A model generated the notes under the pieces. It made no database searches and had not been told where the DNA came from. It saw nothing but the letters and a program-made list of their open reading frames with translations. From an uncultured Coriobacteriaceae bacterium (GTDB lineage: Bacteria; Actinomycetota; Coriobacteriia; Coriobacteriales; Atopobiaceae), in assembly GCA_900549525.1 (NCBI GenBank), contig UWSJ01000050.1, positions 1-13,792 of the forward strand: DNA of 13,792 nt, in the 5' to 3' direction. This document shows, in pieces, positions 1-7,692 of this stretch; the first letter of the stretch is position 1; the number at the start of each line of letters is the position of its first letter. The translations under genes were made by a program, and so were the position numbers.

Positions 1-101
1 CGGGGGCGAGCCACATTGTCGTGGGCCGTCCCATCACGCAGGCCGCTGACCCGCTTGCCGCCTTCGAGGCGATCGTGGCAGAGCTCGAGGGGGCCTACTA
101 G
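1..101 (+). CDS. pyrF: Orotidine 5'-phosphate decarboxylase, C-terminal end (partial)
   Basis: Only the last 32 codons are present, read in the frame beginning at base 3 and ending with TAG at 99-101. The peptide contains I-V-V-G-R-P-I-T, followed by Q-A-A-D-P. This is the conserved phosphate-binding end of PyrF, where the Gly-Arg pair contacts the phosphate of the substrate. The enzyme decarboxylates OMP to UMP in the last step of pyrimidine synthesis, in the cytoplasm. The gene runs in the same direction as mihF but is separated from it by 264 bases holding a hairpin and a likely promoter, so it probably ends an upstream pyrimidine operon. The identification rests on a short tail, but the motif is distinctive. 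Confidence 0.85.
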   Translation, partial: GASHIVVGRPITQAADPLAAFEAIVAELEGAY

Positions 102-123
102 CTCGCCGTACTTCCTTGTCCAT

Positions 124-142
124 CAGGGGAGATGCGCCCCTG
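124..142 (+). terminator. Hairpin after pyrF, possible terminator
   Basis: CAGGGG and CCCCTG form a perfect 6-bp stem around a 7-base loop, 22 bases after the pyrF stop. No T-run follows, so it is a weak candidate for intrinsic termination. Its position between pyrF and the next promoter is what supports the role. Confidence 0.3.
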
Positions 143-248
143 GCCGCGTGTGTGGCCTGCTGCGTCCGCTGTCGATGTCGTTTTGGCCCCACGGCTGCCG
201 CCAGTACGCACATTTGCTGCATACCACGAGGAAATCGCAGTTAGGCGC

Positions 249-277
249 TTGCAAACGCCCCGATGGATTGCCATAGT
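249..277 (+). promoter_or_regulatory. Candidate promoter of the mihF-gmk-rpoZ-thiI cluster
   Basis: TTGCAA at 249-254 and CATAGT at 272-277 are separated by exactly 17 bases. Each hexamer matches the sigma-70-type consensus at 4 of 6 positions. The predicted start near 284 gives a leader of about 80 bases before mihF. No other good pair was seen in the 264-base gap after pyrF. Confidence 0.45.
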
Positions 278-365
278 ATGTAGCCGCTTTGCGAGTGGGC
301 CCACCTGCGGCCCAAGTCCCGCGCCATCGCGGGCAAGTACGTCAGCACCTACGTTTGGAGGAAAC

Positions 366-674
366 ATGGCTCTCCCTCAGCTCTCCGAGGAGCAGCGCGC
401 CGCTAACCTGAAGAAGGCCGCCGAGGCCCGTCACGCCCGCGCCGAGCTCCGCGAGAAGATCAAGAGCGGCAAGGTCTCCCTCGAGTCCGTCCTGAGCTCC
501 GACGACCCGGCCGCCACGCGCATGCCGGTCCGCGCCCTCATCGAGTCGCTCCCGGGCTACGGCAAGGCCAAGGCCGCCAAGATCATGGACGAGCTGGAGA
601 TTTCCCCCAAGCGTCGCGTCCAGGGCCTGGGCGCCCGTCAGCGCGAGGCCCTGCTCGAGATCCTCTCCAAGTAG
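366..674 (+). CDS. mihF: Actinobacterial integration host factor, MihF type
   Basis: This 102-residue basic protein is a nucleoid-associated DNA-binding protein of the actinobacterial IHF family, which is unrelated to the alpha/beta IHF of proteobacteria. The N-terminal half is a charged helix rich in Lys, Arg, Glu and Ala. The C-terminal half holds the helix-two-turns-helix fold with L-P-G-Y-G-K-A-K-A near residue 60 and R-R-V-Q-G-L-G near residue 80, both typical of the DNA-contacting region. The ATG at 366 follows a good GGAGG (357-361); a longer in-frame reading begins at 132, but its first 78 residues look non-coding. The stop shares a base with the gmk start, so the two are translationally coupled. 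Known family members bend DNA and support integration of some actinophages, relevant here because an integrated element lies downstream. Confidence 0.9.
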   Translation: MALPQLSEEQRAANLKKAAEARHARAELREKIKSGKVSLESVLSSDDPAATRMPVRALIESLPGYGKAKAAKIMDELEISPKRRVQGLGARQREALLEILSK

Positions 675-1255
675 TGCCGCGCACACCTAGACTCTTCGTC
701 GTCTCGGGACCGTCGGGTGCGGGGAAGGGCACGCTGCTTGCGCTCGTGCGTGAGCAGCGTCCCGACCTCGGCCTGACGGTTTCTGCCACGACGCGGAGCC
801 CTCGCCCCGGCGAGGTCAACGGCGTCTCGTACCACTTCCTCTCCGACAAGGAGTTCGACCGTCGCGTCAAGGACGGCGCCTTCCTCGAGTGGGCCAACGT
901 CCACGGCCACAAGTACGGCACCCTGCGCTCCGAGGTCGACAAAAACCTCGCCGTCGGCCGTTCGGTCGTCCTCGAGATTGACGTGCAGGGCGCCCTTAAC
1001 GTCCGCAAGGTGTACCCGGACGCCGTGCTCGTGTTCATCGAGCCGCCCTCCATGGAGGCGCTCGAACAGCGCCTGCGCGGTCGTGGTACCGAGGACGAGG
1101 CGAGCCTTGAGCTGCGACTTAAGGATGCCGCTGGCGAGATGGCGCTCGCGCCGCACTACGACGAGCGCGTCGTCAACGACGACCTCGACGCCGCTGCGGC
1201 ACGCCTGCTGGCCGTGCTTGAGGCGCACGAGGCGGATTCAACCAAGACGAAGTGA
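674..1255 (+). CDS. gmk: Guanylate kinase
   Basis: This 193-residue cytoplasmic enzyme phosphorylates GMP to GDP with ATP. A Walker A loop, G-P-S-G-A-G-K-G-T, lies at residues 12-20. The GMP-binding segment follows: S-A-T-T-R-S-P-R-P-G-E near residue 36, then G-V-S-Y-H-F-L, then F-L-E-W-A-N-V-H-G and Y-G-T. L-E-I-D-V-Q-G-A near residue 98 is the conserved Walker B-like strand. The length is normal for the family. The GTG start at 674 overlaps the mihF stop (TAGTG), and the stop at 1255 lies 11 bases before the rpoZ ATG, so the gene is embedded in a tight operon. The pairing gmk-rpoZ is common in bacteria. Confidence 0.97.
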   Translation: MPRTPRLFVVSGPSGAGKGTLLALVREQRPDLGLTVSATTRSPRPGEVNGVSYHFLSDKEFDRRVKDGAFLEWANVHGHKYGTLRSEVDKNLAVGRSVVLEIDVQGALNVRKVYPDAVLVFIEPPSMEALEQRLRGRGTEDEASLELRLKDAAGEMALAPHYDERVVNDDLDAAAARLLAVLEAHEADSTKTK

Positions 1256-1266
1256 GGCATTTACCC

Positions 1267-1557
1267 ATGTCTGTCATTAAGCCCGAGATTGACGTGCTTC
1301 TGGAGAAGACCGAGCACAACCCGTTCCTGCTGTGCTCCGTTGCCTCGAAGCGCGCCTGCGACATCAACAACATGCTCCGCGGCCAGCACCTGCGCGTGAT
1401 GGCCTCGCAGGACGTCGACGACATCACGACCATTCTCTCTGGCCAGGACTCCACGTCCATCGCCATGAACGAGATCGCCGACGACACCCTCGGCTACGTC
1501 AAGGAGGACTTTGACGAGGCCATCAAGGACACCAACGCCGACCAGGTTGTCGAGTAG
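1267..1557 (+). CDS. rpoZ: RNA polymerase omega subunit
   Basis: This 96-residue protein is the small omega subunit, which wraps the C-terminal tail of beta-prime and helps assemble RNA polymerase. The family core is seen as F-L-L-C-S-V-A-S-K-R-A near residues 19-29, followed by R-A-C-D-I-N, matching the usual pattern of a helix ending in A-x-K-R-A-R-x-I. It has an acidic C-terminus. The ATG at 1267 was chosen over an in-frame GTG at 1252 because GTGAGG at 1252-1257 sits at ribosome-binding distance from that ATG and the residues from the GTG are unlike the family. It follows gmk directly and precedes thiI by 4 bases. Confidence 0.93.
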   Translation: MSVIKPEIDVLLEKTEHNPFLLCSVASKRACDINNMLRGQHLRVMASQDVDDITTILSGQDSTSIAMNEIADDTLGYVKEDFDEAIKDTNADQVVE

Positions 1558-1561
1558 CGCC

Positions 1562-2815
1562 GTGACGAGTCGCGTCTGCCTCGTCCACTACCACGAGATT
1601 GGTCTTAAAGGTAAGAACCGCGCCACGTTTGAGCGGCAGCTCATCACCAACCTCAAGCGCGCGCTCAAGGGTCGTTCGGCGCATGTCGAGCGGCTTTCGG
1701 GCTACGTGCGCGTGGTGTTCCCGGACGGCGTGGTGCCCGCCGACGCGGCCGATTTGATCGCGCGGGTGCCGGGCGTGGCGCGCGTGTCTGTTGCCTATCG
1801 CTGCGCCCGCGAGGCGGAGGAGTACAACGCCGCCGCGGTCGAAAGCCTCGGGTCGTGCGGTTCCTTCGAGACGTTCAAAGTGCACGCCCGTCGCTCCAAC
1901 ACCGACTTCCCCATCCACAGCATCGACCTCAACCGTCAGGTGGGGGCCGTGCTCTGCGAGGCGTTTCCTGACAAGCGCGTCCAGATGCACCACCCCGACG
2001 TCCAGGTCAACGTCCATGTGGTGCAGGGCGACGTCTACGTCTATGCCGACGCCGCCTCCATGCGTGGCGCGGGCGGGTTGCCCGTGGGTACGGCGGGCAA
2101 GGTCGTGACACTGCTTTCCAGCGGCTTCGACTCGCCGGTTGCCACGTGGATGGTGGGGCGTCGCGGGGCCACCTGCGTGCCGGTGCACTTTTCGGGCAGG
2201 CCCATGACCAGCGATGACTCCGAGTGGCTGACGCAGGACATCGTGCGCGCGCTTGGGCCGGCCGGTATCGTGGGGCGTCTGTATGTCGTGCCGTTCGGCG
2301 CCTGCCAGCGCGAGATCTCGCTCAAGGCCCCGCAGTCGCTCCGCGTCATCATGTACCGACGCCTCATGTTCGAGGTTGCCCAGCGTCTGGCTCAGATCGA
2401 GGGCGCCAAGGCGCTCGTCACGGGCGAGTCGCTCGGGCAGGTTGCCTCGCAGACGCTCGAGAACATCGCCGCCACCGACGACGTGGCGCGCATTCCGGTA
2501 CTGCGCCCGCTTATCGGCTCCGACAAGGTGGAGATTCAGGAGCGCGCCCGCCAGATCGGGACGTACGACATCAGCGCGCAGGACGTGTCGGACTGCTGCA
2601 CGCTCTTCATGCCGCGCCGCCCCGAGACCCATGCGCGTCTCGATGCCGTTCGCGAGGCGTGGAAGACCTTCGACCACGCGGCCATGGTCGAGCAGCTCGT
2701 GCGCGACGTCGAGTATGTCGACTTTGACACGTGCCCGTCGTATCGGCCCCCGCGAGAGCTGCGAGCCCGTCATCGCGAGCTTGCCCCGGCGGCATGGGAG
2801 CCTGCTGGGGAGTGA
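1562..2815 (+). CDS. thiI: tRNA 4-thiouridine synthase / thiamine biosynthesis protein ThiI
   Basis: This 417-residue protein is ThiI, which adenylates U8 of tRNA and installs sulfur to form 4-thiouridine. Some homologues also feed thiazole synthesis. Domains in order are an N-terminal ferredoxin-like segment starting with H-Y-H-E-I-G-L-K-G-K-N-R, a THUMP domain to about residue 165, and a PP-loop ATPase with S-S-G-F-D-S-P-V-A near residue 186 (S-G-G-I-D-S-P-V-A in many relatives). D-V-S-D-C-C-T-L-F near 341-349 carries the conserved internal cysteine position. There is no C-terminal rhodanese domain, as in Bacillus-type ThiI, so sulfur must come from a partner cysteine desulfurase. The GTG at 1562, 4 bases after rpoZ, begins the conserved N-terminus; an upstream ATG at 1511 lies inside rpoZ and was rejected. 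Confidence 0.94.
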   Translation: MTSRVCLVHYHEIGLKGKNRATFERQLITNLKRALKGRSAHVERLSGYVRVVFPDGVVPADAADLIARVPGVARVSVAYRCAREAEEYNAAAVESLGSCGSFETFKVHARRSNTDFPIHSIDLNRQVGAVLCEAFPDKRVQMHHPDVQVNVHVVQGDVYVYADAASMRGAGGLPVGTAGKVVTLLSSGFDSPVATWMVGRRGATCVPVHFSGRPMTSDDSEWLTQDIVRALGPAGIVGRLYVVPFGACQREISLKAPQSLRVIMYRRLMFEVAQRLAQIEGAKALVTGESLGQVASQTLENIAATDDVARIPVLRPLIGSDKVEIQERARQIGTYDISAQDVSDCCTLFMPRRPETHARLDAVREAWKTFDHAAMVEQLVRDVEYVDFDTCPSYRPPRELRARHRELAPAAWEPAGE

Positions 2816-2850
2816 CGGATTCTCGACCCGCCTGCTGCGTTGGTAGCTTT

Positions 2851-2886
2851 ATGAGCGCCTGGAAATCCCGGGCGCTCATTCTTTAT
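2851..2886 (+). terminator. Intrinsic terminator after thiI
   Basis: ATGAGCGCC (2851-2859) and GGCGCTCAT (2871-2879) form a perfect 9-bp stem with an 11-base loop. TTCTTT follows. It begins 36 bases after the thiI stop and probably ends the mihF-thiI transcript. Confidence 0.7.
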
Positions 2887-3114
2887 GCAGTTTTGGCTGC
2901 TGGTCTGCATACGGCTGATTGAGGCGTGTGTTTTCAACATTGCCATCTATCTGCAGGTTGTTGTGCCTGGTGCAGTTCGTGCAAGCGCATGCGGACAGCG
3001 AGGCCAAAAATCTGTCAGATTCCTGTCTGATGCGTGTCTGTTCGCGGTCGACTATCTTCCCAGCGCGGGCGGTGTGGCCGTGATCTTCCCTCACCATCGG
3101 GCGGAGGGGAGGCG
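2887..3114. other. Intergenic leader before comEA
   Basis: No credible gene was seen on either strand in these 228 bases. The stretch is less GC-rich than the neighbouring genes and contains a cluster of CTGTC-type words around 3010-3045, including ATCTG-T-CAGAT. It presumably holds the comEA promoter, but no clean -35/-10 pair was found. Confidence 0.4.
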
Positions 3115-3945
3115 ATGTCGATGGCACAGGTTGGTAAGGACGGAAGGCCCGCAGGCGTGGCAAAGGGTCGGGTTGGGACGGGCTTCGGCGGCTGTCGCGG
3201 AGGGTCGCCTTCTCGAGTTTGGATTCTCAGGTCGCGTCTCGTGCTTGCGCTTTCCGCGTGCACGCTGCTTGGCGTTGTCGCGTTTGTCGTCGTGCGCATG
3301 ACTTTGGCGGATGACGCGATGCTCATCGAACGCGCGTCCCCAGCAACTACTGCCTCCTCGCCTGGAGAGACCACTCCCGTGACGGACGGCACGACTGGCA
3401 CCCAGGCGGAGCTGACTGGCTCTGCTGGTGCCTCGAGCGATTCTTCCGTCGCGCGAACAGAAAGTCTGCCCTCCTGTGTGGTGCACGTTGACGGAGCCGT
3501 GGCCAGCCCTGGCGTCTATGTGCTCACCATGGCCGGCCCGCGCGTGAATGACGCCGTGGCGGCGGCGGGTGGGCTCGTCCCCGAGGCGGATACGGCGTCG
3601 GTCAATCTGGCCGCGGCGGTTCAGGACGGAGACAAGGTATACGTCCCTCGGGAGGGGGAGAATTCAGCCGCCGCAGGTGCGGCGTCTTCCGGTGGGTCTT
3701 CCGGATCAGAGGGCGGAACGGCTTTAACCGGGGCGTCCGGCAGCGCCTCGTCGGCGCTCGTCAACATCAACAAGGCAAGCGCCGAGGAGCTGGACGCGCT
3801 GCCGGGCGTGGGCCCGTCGACCGCGCAGGCAATCGTCGACGACCGCACGCAAAACGGCCCCTACGTGTCCATCGAAGACCTCATGCGGGTGAGCGGCATC
3901 GGGGAGAAGAAGTTCGAGAAGCTTAAGGGCTGCATCTGTGTCTAG
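3115..3945 (+). CDS. comEA: ComEA-type DNA receptor for natural transformation
   Basis: This 276-residue membrane-anchored protein would bind double-stranded DNA at the outer face of the cytoplasmic membrane and pass it to ComEC. It has a short basic cytoplasmic N-terminus, one transmembrane segment at about 42-60, and a low-complexity Ser/Thr/Ala/Gly linker. An SLBB domain follows at about 119-178 (V-H-V-D-G-A-V-A-S-P-G-V-Y), then a second Gly/Ser-rich linker. A paired helix-hairpin-helix domain covers 215-276 with L-P-G-V-G-P-S-T-A and V-S-G-I-G-E-K-K, the non-specific DNA contacts. The ATG at 3115 follows GGAGGGG at 3103-3109; longer in-frame readings from 3034 lack such a site. Its last 8 bases overlap comEC, implying coupling. 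The HhH and SLBB signatures make the call firm. Confidence 0.94.
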   Translation: MSMAQVGKDGRPAGVAKGRVGTGFGGCRGGSPSRVWILRSRLVLALSACTLLGVVAFVVVRMTLADDAMLIERASPATTASSPGETTPVTDGTTGTQAELTGSAGASSDSSVARTESLPSCVVHVDGAVASPGVYVLTMAGPRVNDAVAAAGGLVPEADTASVNLAAAVQDGDKVYVPREGENSAAAGAASSGGSSGSEGGTALTGASGSASSALVNINKASAEELDALPGVGPSTAQAIVDDRTQNGPYVSIEDLMRVSGIGEKKFEKLKGCICV

Positions 3946-6376
3946 CGGCCAAACATACCCCGCCCGTCCCTACGTGCCGCACGTGCTCGTGTGTTCCTGC
4001 GCGCTGCTCATCTCGGAGAATCTTGTGCTCAGGGCATTCGTCCCCGCGCCAGCCCTCGTGTTTGTATCCGTGCTCGTCTTGGGCTCGGGTGGCATCTGCG
4101 CACGTGTCCTTATCGGAAAGAGGCGTTCGCAGTGGGCGCTTCGCACGGCAGGCGGGCTTGCCGCTTTGGGTGCGTTCGCGCTCGTGGGCACGCTGCTTTC
4201 GATGCGCTCGCTTGCCGTGACCGAGGCGGCTTCGGTCGAGCTGGCACGCACGAGTATGTCATCCCTTGAGTTCACCGTCGAGGGTGACGCGAGCGAGTCG
4301 TCAACGGGATGGATGTGCCGTGCGTCCACCCGGCTTCCCTCTGGGCGAAGAGCGGGCGTGTGGCTTGTGGTAGCCGAACGTCCAACCTATGGGGAGCGCC
4401 TGCGGTGCGTGGGTCGCTTTGCGAGAAATGGTGACGACGAGTGGGGGAGGAGCAGCCGCGCTCGGGGGCTATCCGGGCGTGTGCGGGCCGTGCGCGTCAT
4501 GGGCCGCGAGCCTGCGAAGGGCATTGTCGGGCTGCTTGCGGGCGTTCGCGCGCGTGCGACGGAGGCGATAGGCCCCGAGCGCGGCGAGGCCCGGGCTCTC
4601 ATGGCCGGTGTGGTAACGGCAGATCGCGCCGAGCTCAAGCGTCAGGGCACCGAAGACGCGTTCGCCGCCGTGGGCCTTTCGCATCTCGTGGCTGTGTCGG
4701 GCAGCCATCTCGTCGTCGTGAGTGCGGGGTTCGAGGCCGCGCTGCTGTCGCTTGGGGCGGGGCCGGTTGTTCGTGGGGTGGCGACGCTCTTCGTTTCGGG
4801 TCTCTATGTCGTGCTGTGCGCGAGCCCGAGCTCCGCGGTGCGCTCGTGGGTGATGCTTGCGGCGGCGCTCGCGGGTCGGATGGTCGGGCGGCGGGCGCAT
4901 GCGCCCTCGGGCGTTGCCGTGGCGGCGGTAGTGATGTGTACGCTCGACCCTTCCTGTGCCTGCGACCTTGGGTTTCAGCTTTCGGCACTCTCCGTTTGCG
5001 CGCTTGCGCTCTTCTCGCGCCATGCGGAGGCAATGCTGGGGCTGCTGTCTCCCACGTCTGTGCTCATGAGCCGCCTGAGCGGCCGGGGCCGGGCATGCCT
5101 TGCCCCTGTTGCCCGGATGGCTTCTTCCGCTCGCTCCACGCTCGCCGCGTCGCTCGTGTGCCAGGCGGCGACGCTCGGCGCCTGCGCGGCGACCTTCGGG
5201 AGCGTGTCGTTGCTTGCGCCGCTGGCCAACGTGGTGGCAGGCCCCGTCTTTGGGCCGATCGTCTCCGTGGGCGTTGTCGGGTGCGCGCTCTCGATGGTGC
5301 CGCTGCTCGGCCCCGTCATGGGTGGGGCGCTGCTGTGGGCATGCGAGCTCCTGTGCGCCCTTGCCGTGTTGTTGGCGCGGCTCATGGCGTCCGTTCCCTA
5401 TGCGAGCGTGCCCGTCTTCGTGGGCCCCGTGGCCGAGCTTGCGCCGTTCGTGGTGGCCGTCGTGATGCTGCGCGTGTGGCCTTGCCCCACCAGGCGCGTC
5501 CTGGCGCTGGTCCTTGGCGTGTCCGCGAGCTGCGCCGTTCTCGTCGGGCTTCTCGGCCCGTCGCTCGTGGGGCCTCGTCTCGTCGTGCTCGACGTGGGAC
5601 AGGGGGACGCCATCCTGGTTCGGGACGGACGCCGCTCCGTGCTCGTCGACACCGGCCCCGGCGACGCCGTAGTGGAGGCGCTCGCTCGTCAGGGAGTCTT
5701 CTCGCTCGACGCGGTGGTGCTCACGCACCTGCACGACGACCACGTGGGCGGCCTCGACGAGCTCGAGGGACTCGTTCGCGTTGGTTCCGTCATTGTGGCC
5801 GAGGGTGTGCGTGGGGGCATGTCATCCGAGCTCAACGGCATCGTCCAGCGGCTTACCGGCTCGGAGCCGATAGAGATTGGAGAGGGGGACGCGCTGAGGG
5901 TGGGCGACTTTGCCCTCCGCGTGCTCTGGCCTCGCTCTCCGGTGACGGGCGCCGAGAACGAGCATTCGCTCTGCCTGCTCCTCGAATATGGTAGCCATGC
6001 CGCGCGGCTCGAGCGTGCGGAGTCTGGGGGTTCCGCCGCTCCCGACGAGCCAACCCTCTCGGCATTGCTCACGGGGGACGCTGAGGCGGAGGTCATGAAG
6101 GAGATTGTGGGCCAAGCCGGCGACATCGACGTGCTCAAGGTGGGGCACCACGGCTCGGCCGCGTCCATCGAGGACGGCGAGGCGCGGCGTCTTGCGGCCG
6201 AGGTCGCGGTTGCCAGCGCGGGGGAGGGAAACTCCTACGGGCACCCGCGTGCCGCGTGCGTCGAGACGCTCGAGGCCAGCGGGGCAACCTTCCTCTGCAC
6301 CAAGGACGTGGGGGACGTGACGGTCCGGCCAGGCAGAGACGGCCCGATCGTGAGCTGTGCCAGGCTGGCGGCATAG
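3938..6376 (+). CDS. comEC: ComEC/Rec2 DNA uptake channel protein
   Basis: This 812-residue polytopic membrane protein forms the channel that admits single-stranded DNA during transformation. The N-terminal region has hydrophobic helices and an extracellular domain to about residue 190. The central competence domain contains G-L-S-H-L-V-A-V-S-G-S-H near residue 250, followed by many membrane helices to about 540. The C-terminal part is a metallo-beta-lactamase-like domain: L-D-V-G-Q-G-D-A near 550, T-H-L-H-D-D-H-V-G-G near 596-605 (metal ligands), a T-G-D-A-E strand and K-V-G-H-H-G-S near 733-739. This domain is thought to degrade the non-transported strand. The GTG at 3938 overlaps the end of comEA, with AAGGG a few bases upstream. 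All key motifs are intact, so the host may be transformable. Confidence 0.96.
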   Translation: MSSGQTYPARPYVPHVLVCSCALLISENLVLRAFVPAPALVFVSVLVLGSGGICARVLIGKRRSQWALRTAGGLAALGAFALVGTLLSMRSLAVTEAASVELARTSMSSLEFTVEGDASESSTGWMCRASTRLPSGRRAGVWLVVAERPTYGERLRCVGRFARNGDDEWGRSSRARGLSGRVRAVRVMGREPAKGIVGLLAGVRARATEAIGPERGEARALMAGVVTADRAELKRQGTEDAFAAVGLSHLVAVSGSHLVVVSAGFEAALLSLGAGPVVRGVATLFVSGLYVVLCASPSSAVRSWVMLAAALAGRMVGRRAHAPSGVAVAAVVMCTLDPSCACDLGFQLSALSVCALALFSRHAEAMLGLLSPTSVLMSRLSGRGRACLAPVARMASSARSTLAASLVCQAATLGACAATFGSVSLLAPLANVVAGPVFGPIVSVGVVGCALSMVPLLGPVMGGALLWACELLCALAVLLARLMASVPYASVPVFVGPVAELAPFVVAVVMLRVWPCPTRRVLALVLGVSASCAVLVGLLGPSLVGPRLVVLDVGQGDAILVRDGRRSVLVDTGPGDAVVEALARQGVFSLDAVVLTHLHDDHVGGLDELEGLVRVGSVIVAEGVRGGMSSELNGIVQRLTGSEPIEIGEGDALRVGDFALRVLWPRSPVTGAENEHSLCLLLEYGSHAARLERAESGGSAAPDEPTLSALLTGDAEAEVMKEIVGQAGDIDVLKVGHHGSAASIEDGEARRLAAEVAVASAGEGNSYGHPRAACVETLEASGATFLCTKDVGDVTVRPGRDGPIVSCARLAA

Positions 6377-6429
6377 CGACGGCGTCGCCTTGTCGGCCTG
6401 TGGCCTAGCGGTGGGCGCGCCGCAGCGGC

Positions 6430-6455
6430 TATAGTGGTTTGCGACCAGAGGAGGT
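6430..6455 (+). promoter_or_regulatory. Candidate -10 box and ribosome binding site of holA
   Basis: TATAGT at 6430-6435 matches the -10 consensus at 5 of 6 positions, 24 bases before the holA GTG. A strong GAGGAGG follows at 6449-6454. No convincing -35 hexamer was seen 16-18 bases upstream, so the promoter part is tentative; the ribosome binding site decides the holA start. Confidence 0.35.
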
Positions 6456-6458
6456 CTC

Positions 6459-7469
6459 GTGAGCGCAGCCACCAAGCTCTTGCCCGTCTATCTCGTCGTC
6501 GGCGCCGACGAGCTCAAGCGAAGTGACGCCGTGAAGCGTCTGCGCTCACGCGTCCCCGAAGACATGGCCGATTTCAACCTCGAGGAGGTCGAGGGGCGCG
6601 CGGTCGACGACCCGGTGTCACTCGTGGCCTCGCTCGAGATGATGCCCTTCGCCGCCGACCTTCGCGTCGTCATCGTGCATGGCGCCGACGCCCTTCCCAA
6701 GCCGGCGTCGGAGGCCGTCGTCTCCTACCTCGCCAACCCCAACCCCCAGTGCGTGCTCTGTCTCGAGGCCGAGAAGCTCTCGAAGAACACCCGCCTGTAC
6801 AAGGCCGTCGACAAGGTGGGCAAGGCGGCGGGGGCGAAAAACGTCATCGAGTGTGCCGCGCTCAAGCGCTGGGAGCTTCCGCCATACGTCCAGCGGCTCG
6901 CGGCCTCGCACGGGGCCTCTATCGGCATCGACGCCGCCGAGGAGCTCGTGAACCGTTGCGGGGAGTCGACCGTCATGCTCGACAACCAGATCGTGACGCT
7001 CGTCTCTCTCCTCGCGTCTCGAAGCGGGAGTTCTGCTGGCCTCGCCATCACGCTTGACGACGTGCGTGCCAACGTTGCGCAGACGGCCGAGGTGAGTCCC
7101 TGGGCCTTCGCCGACGCCGCGTGCCAGCGTGACGTTGCCCGTGCGCTTTCGCTCTATCACGACATGAAGAAGCCAAACGAGGTGTTTCTCCACACGGTGC
7201 TCGTCGACAGGGTGCGGGGCCTCGTGTGCGCACGGGCACTGGGAGCTCGGGGGCAGTCGTCCACCCTTGCGAAGGAGCTGGGCTGCGCCCCCTGGCAGGT
7301 CAAGAACTATGGCGCCTGGGCGCGGGCGTACACCGCACGAGAGCTTATGGGCCTGCTCGATGCGGCCGCGAGGTGCGAGCGCGCGCTCAAGGGAAGCGAG
7401 GACACGCAGACTGCGTTCGTCTCGTTCGTGCTTTCCTTCGCTCCCGCCTCTGCTTGTGTGAGGCCGTGA
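6459..7469 (+). CDS. holA: DNA polymerase III delta subunit
   Basis: This 336-residue protein is the delta subunit of the clamp loader, which opens the beta sliding clamp during replication. The N-terminus L-P-V-Y-L-V-V-G-A-D-E-L matches the family start (Y-L-x-x-G-x-E). A clamp-contacting segment with L-E-M-M-P-F-A-A-D-L-R-V-V lies near residues 59-71. The central domain is AAA-like without a Walker A loop, as expected for delta, and the C-terminal helical collar domain carries W-A-F-A-D-A near 215. The GTG start follows GAGGAGG at proper spacing. It lies 82 bases after comEC in the same direction, an order common in Gram-positive bacteria, where holA is usually followed by a convergent rpsT. 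Confidence 0.95.
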   Translation: MSAATKLLPVYLVVGADELKRSDAVKRLRSRVPEDMADFNLEEVEGRAVDDPVSLVASLEMMPFAADLRVVIVHGADALPKPASEAVVSYLANPNPQCVLCLEAEKLSKNTRLYKAVDKVGKAAGAKNVIECAALKRWELPPYVQRLAASHGASIGIDAAEELVNRCGESTVMLDNQIVTLVSLLASRSGSSAGLAITLDDVRANVAQTAEVSPWAFADAACQRDVARALSLYHDMKKPNEVFLHTVLVDRVRGLVCARALGARGQSSTLAKELGCAPWQVKNYGAWARAYTARELMGLLDAAARCERALKGSEDTQTAFVSFVLSFAPASACVRP

Positions 7470-7549
7470 GCGCGAGCTCGGCAGGGGTGGGGCGCGTAAC
7501 CAGTGGGGCGGGGACGCGCGTGGCCGACGGGTGCGCGAGCACGAAGCAC
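7470..7549. other. Short GC-rich spacer after holA
   Basis: There is no gene in these 80 bases. The stretch is very G-rich and leads into the terminator of the opposing gene, which may also end the holA transcript. Confidence 0.4.
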
Positions 7550-7578
7550 AAAAAAGCCCGGCTCACGAGGAACCGGGC
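7550..7578 (-). terminator. Rho-independent terminator of a leftward gene (probably rpsT)
   Basis: GCCCGG (7556-7561) pairs with CCGGGC (7573-7578) around an 11-base loop. A run of six A on the + strand at 7550-7555 reads as a T-tract on the minus strand, so the terminator serves leftward transcription. It sits 26 bases past the stop of the truncated gene end at 7605-7625 and is therefore its own terminator, left in place outside the integrated element. Confidence 0.85.
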
Positions 7579-7604
7579 AAGCAAGCAAACTATCTAAGCC
7601 GGAA

Positions 7605-7625
7605 CTACTTGATGGTGTTCACGAA
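7605..7625 (-). pseudogene. 3' end of a leftward gene (probably rpsT) at the element boundary
   Basis: On the minus strand the codons for F-V-N-T-I-K and a TAG stop lie 26 bases before a strong leftward terminator, yet no gene body precedes them. The upstream codons in that frame run into sequence antisense to the integrase side and look random. A terminator plus a gene tail with no gene is what integration of a phage into the 3' end of a gene leaves at one side. Convergent rpsT commonly follows holA, so the tail is probably that of ribosomal protein S20; this is inference from position. An intact copy with the same ending would then lie at the far end of the element, outside the window. Confidence 0.5.
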
Positions 7626-7640
7626 GTCATTAAAACCACA
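7605..7640. other. Candidate left attachment site (attL)
   Basis: The truncated gene end, the switch from GC-rich to AT-richer sequence (7629-7692) and the adjacent integrase place the chromosome-element junction here. The core probably includes part or all of the stretch encoding F-V-N-T-I-K. The exact edges cannot be set without the other copy, which is not in this window. The AT-rich 64 bases between core and int could hold integrase arm sites. Confidence 0.5.
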
Positions 7641-7692
7641 GGTAGATAGGCATGTATAAAGAAATCGTGTCCTAAAATGTCCTTCAAGGTAC

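Noticed and set aside
132..365. N-terminal extension of mihF by 78 residues
   Set aside because: The extension crosses the candidate promoter, has no family similarity, and the ATG at 366 has a strong ribosome binding site.
1523..2773. Long open frame of 416 codons on the minus strand across thiI
   Set aside because: The + frame has THUMP and PP-loop motifs. The antisense frame is His/Arg/Val-rich with no domain, as expected from high GC content.
4441..5994. Long + frame (517 codons) and minus frame (4469-5743) inside comEC
   Set aside because: Both are Arg/Gly/Ala-rich shadow frames. The comEC frame holds conserved competence and metallo-beta-lactamase motifs throughout.
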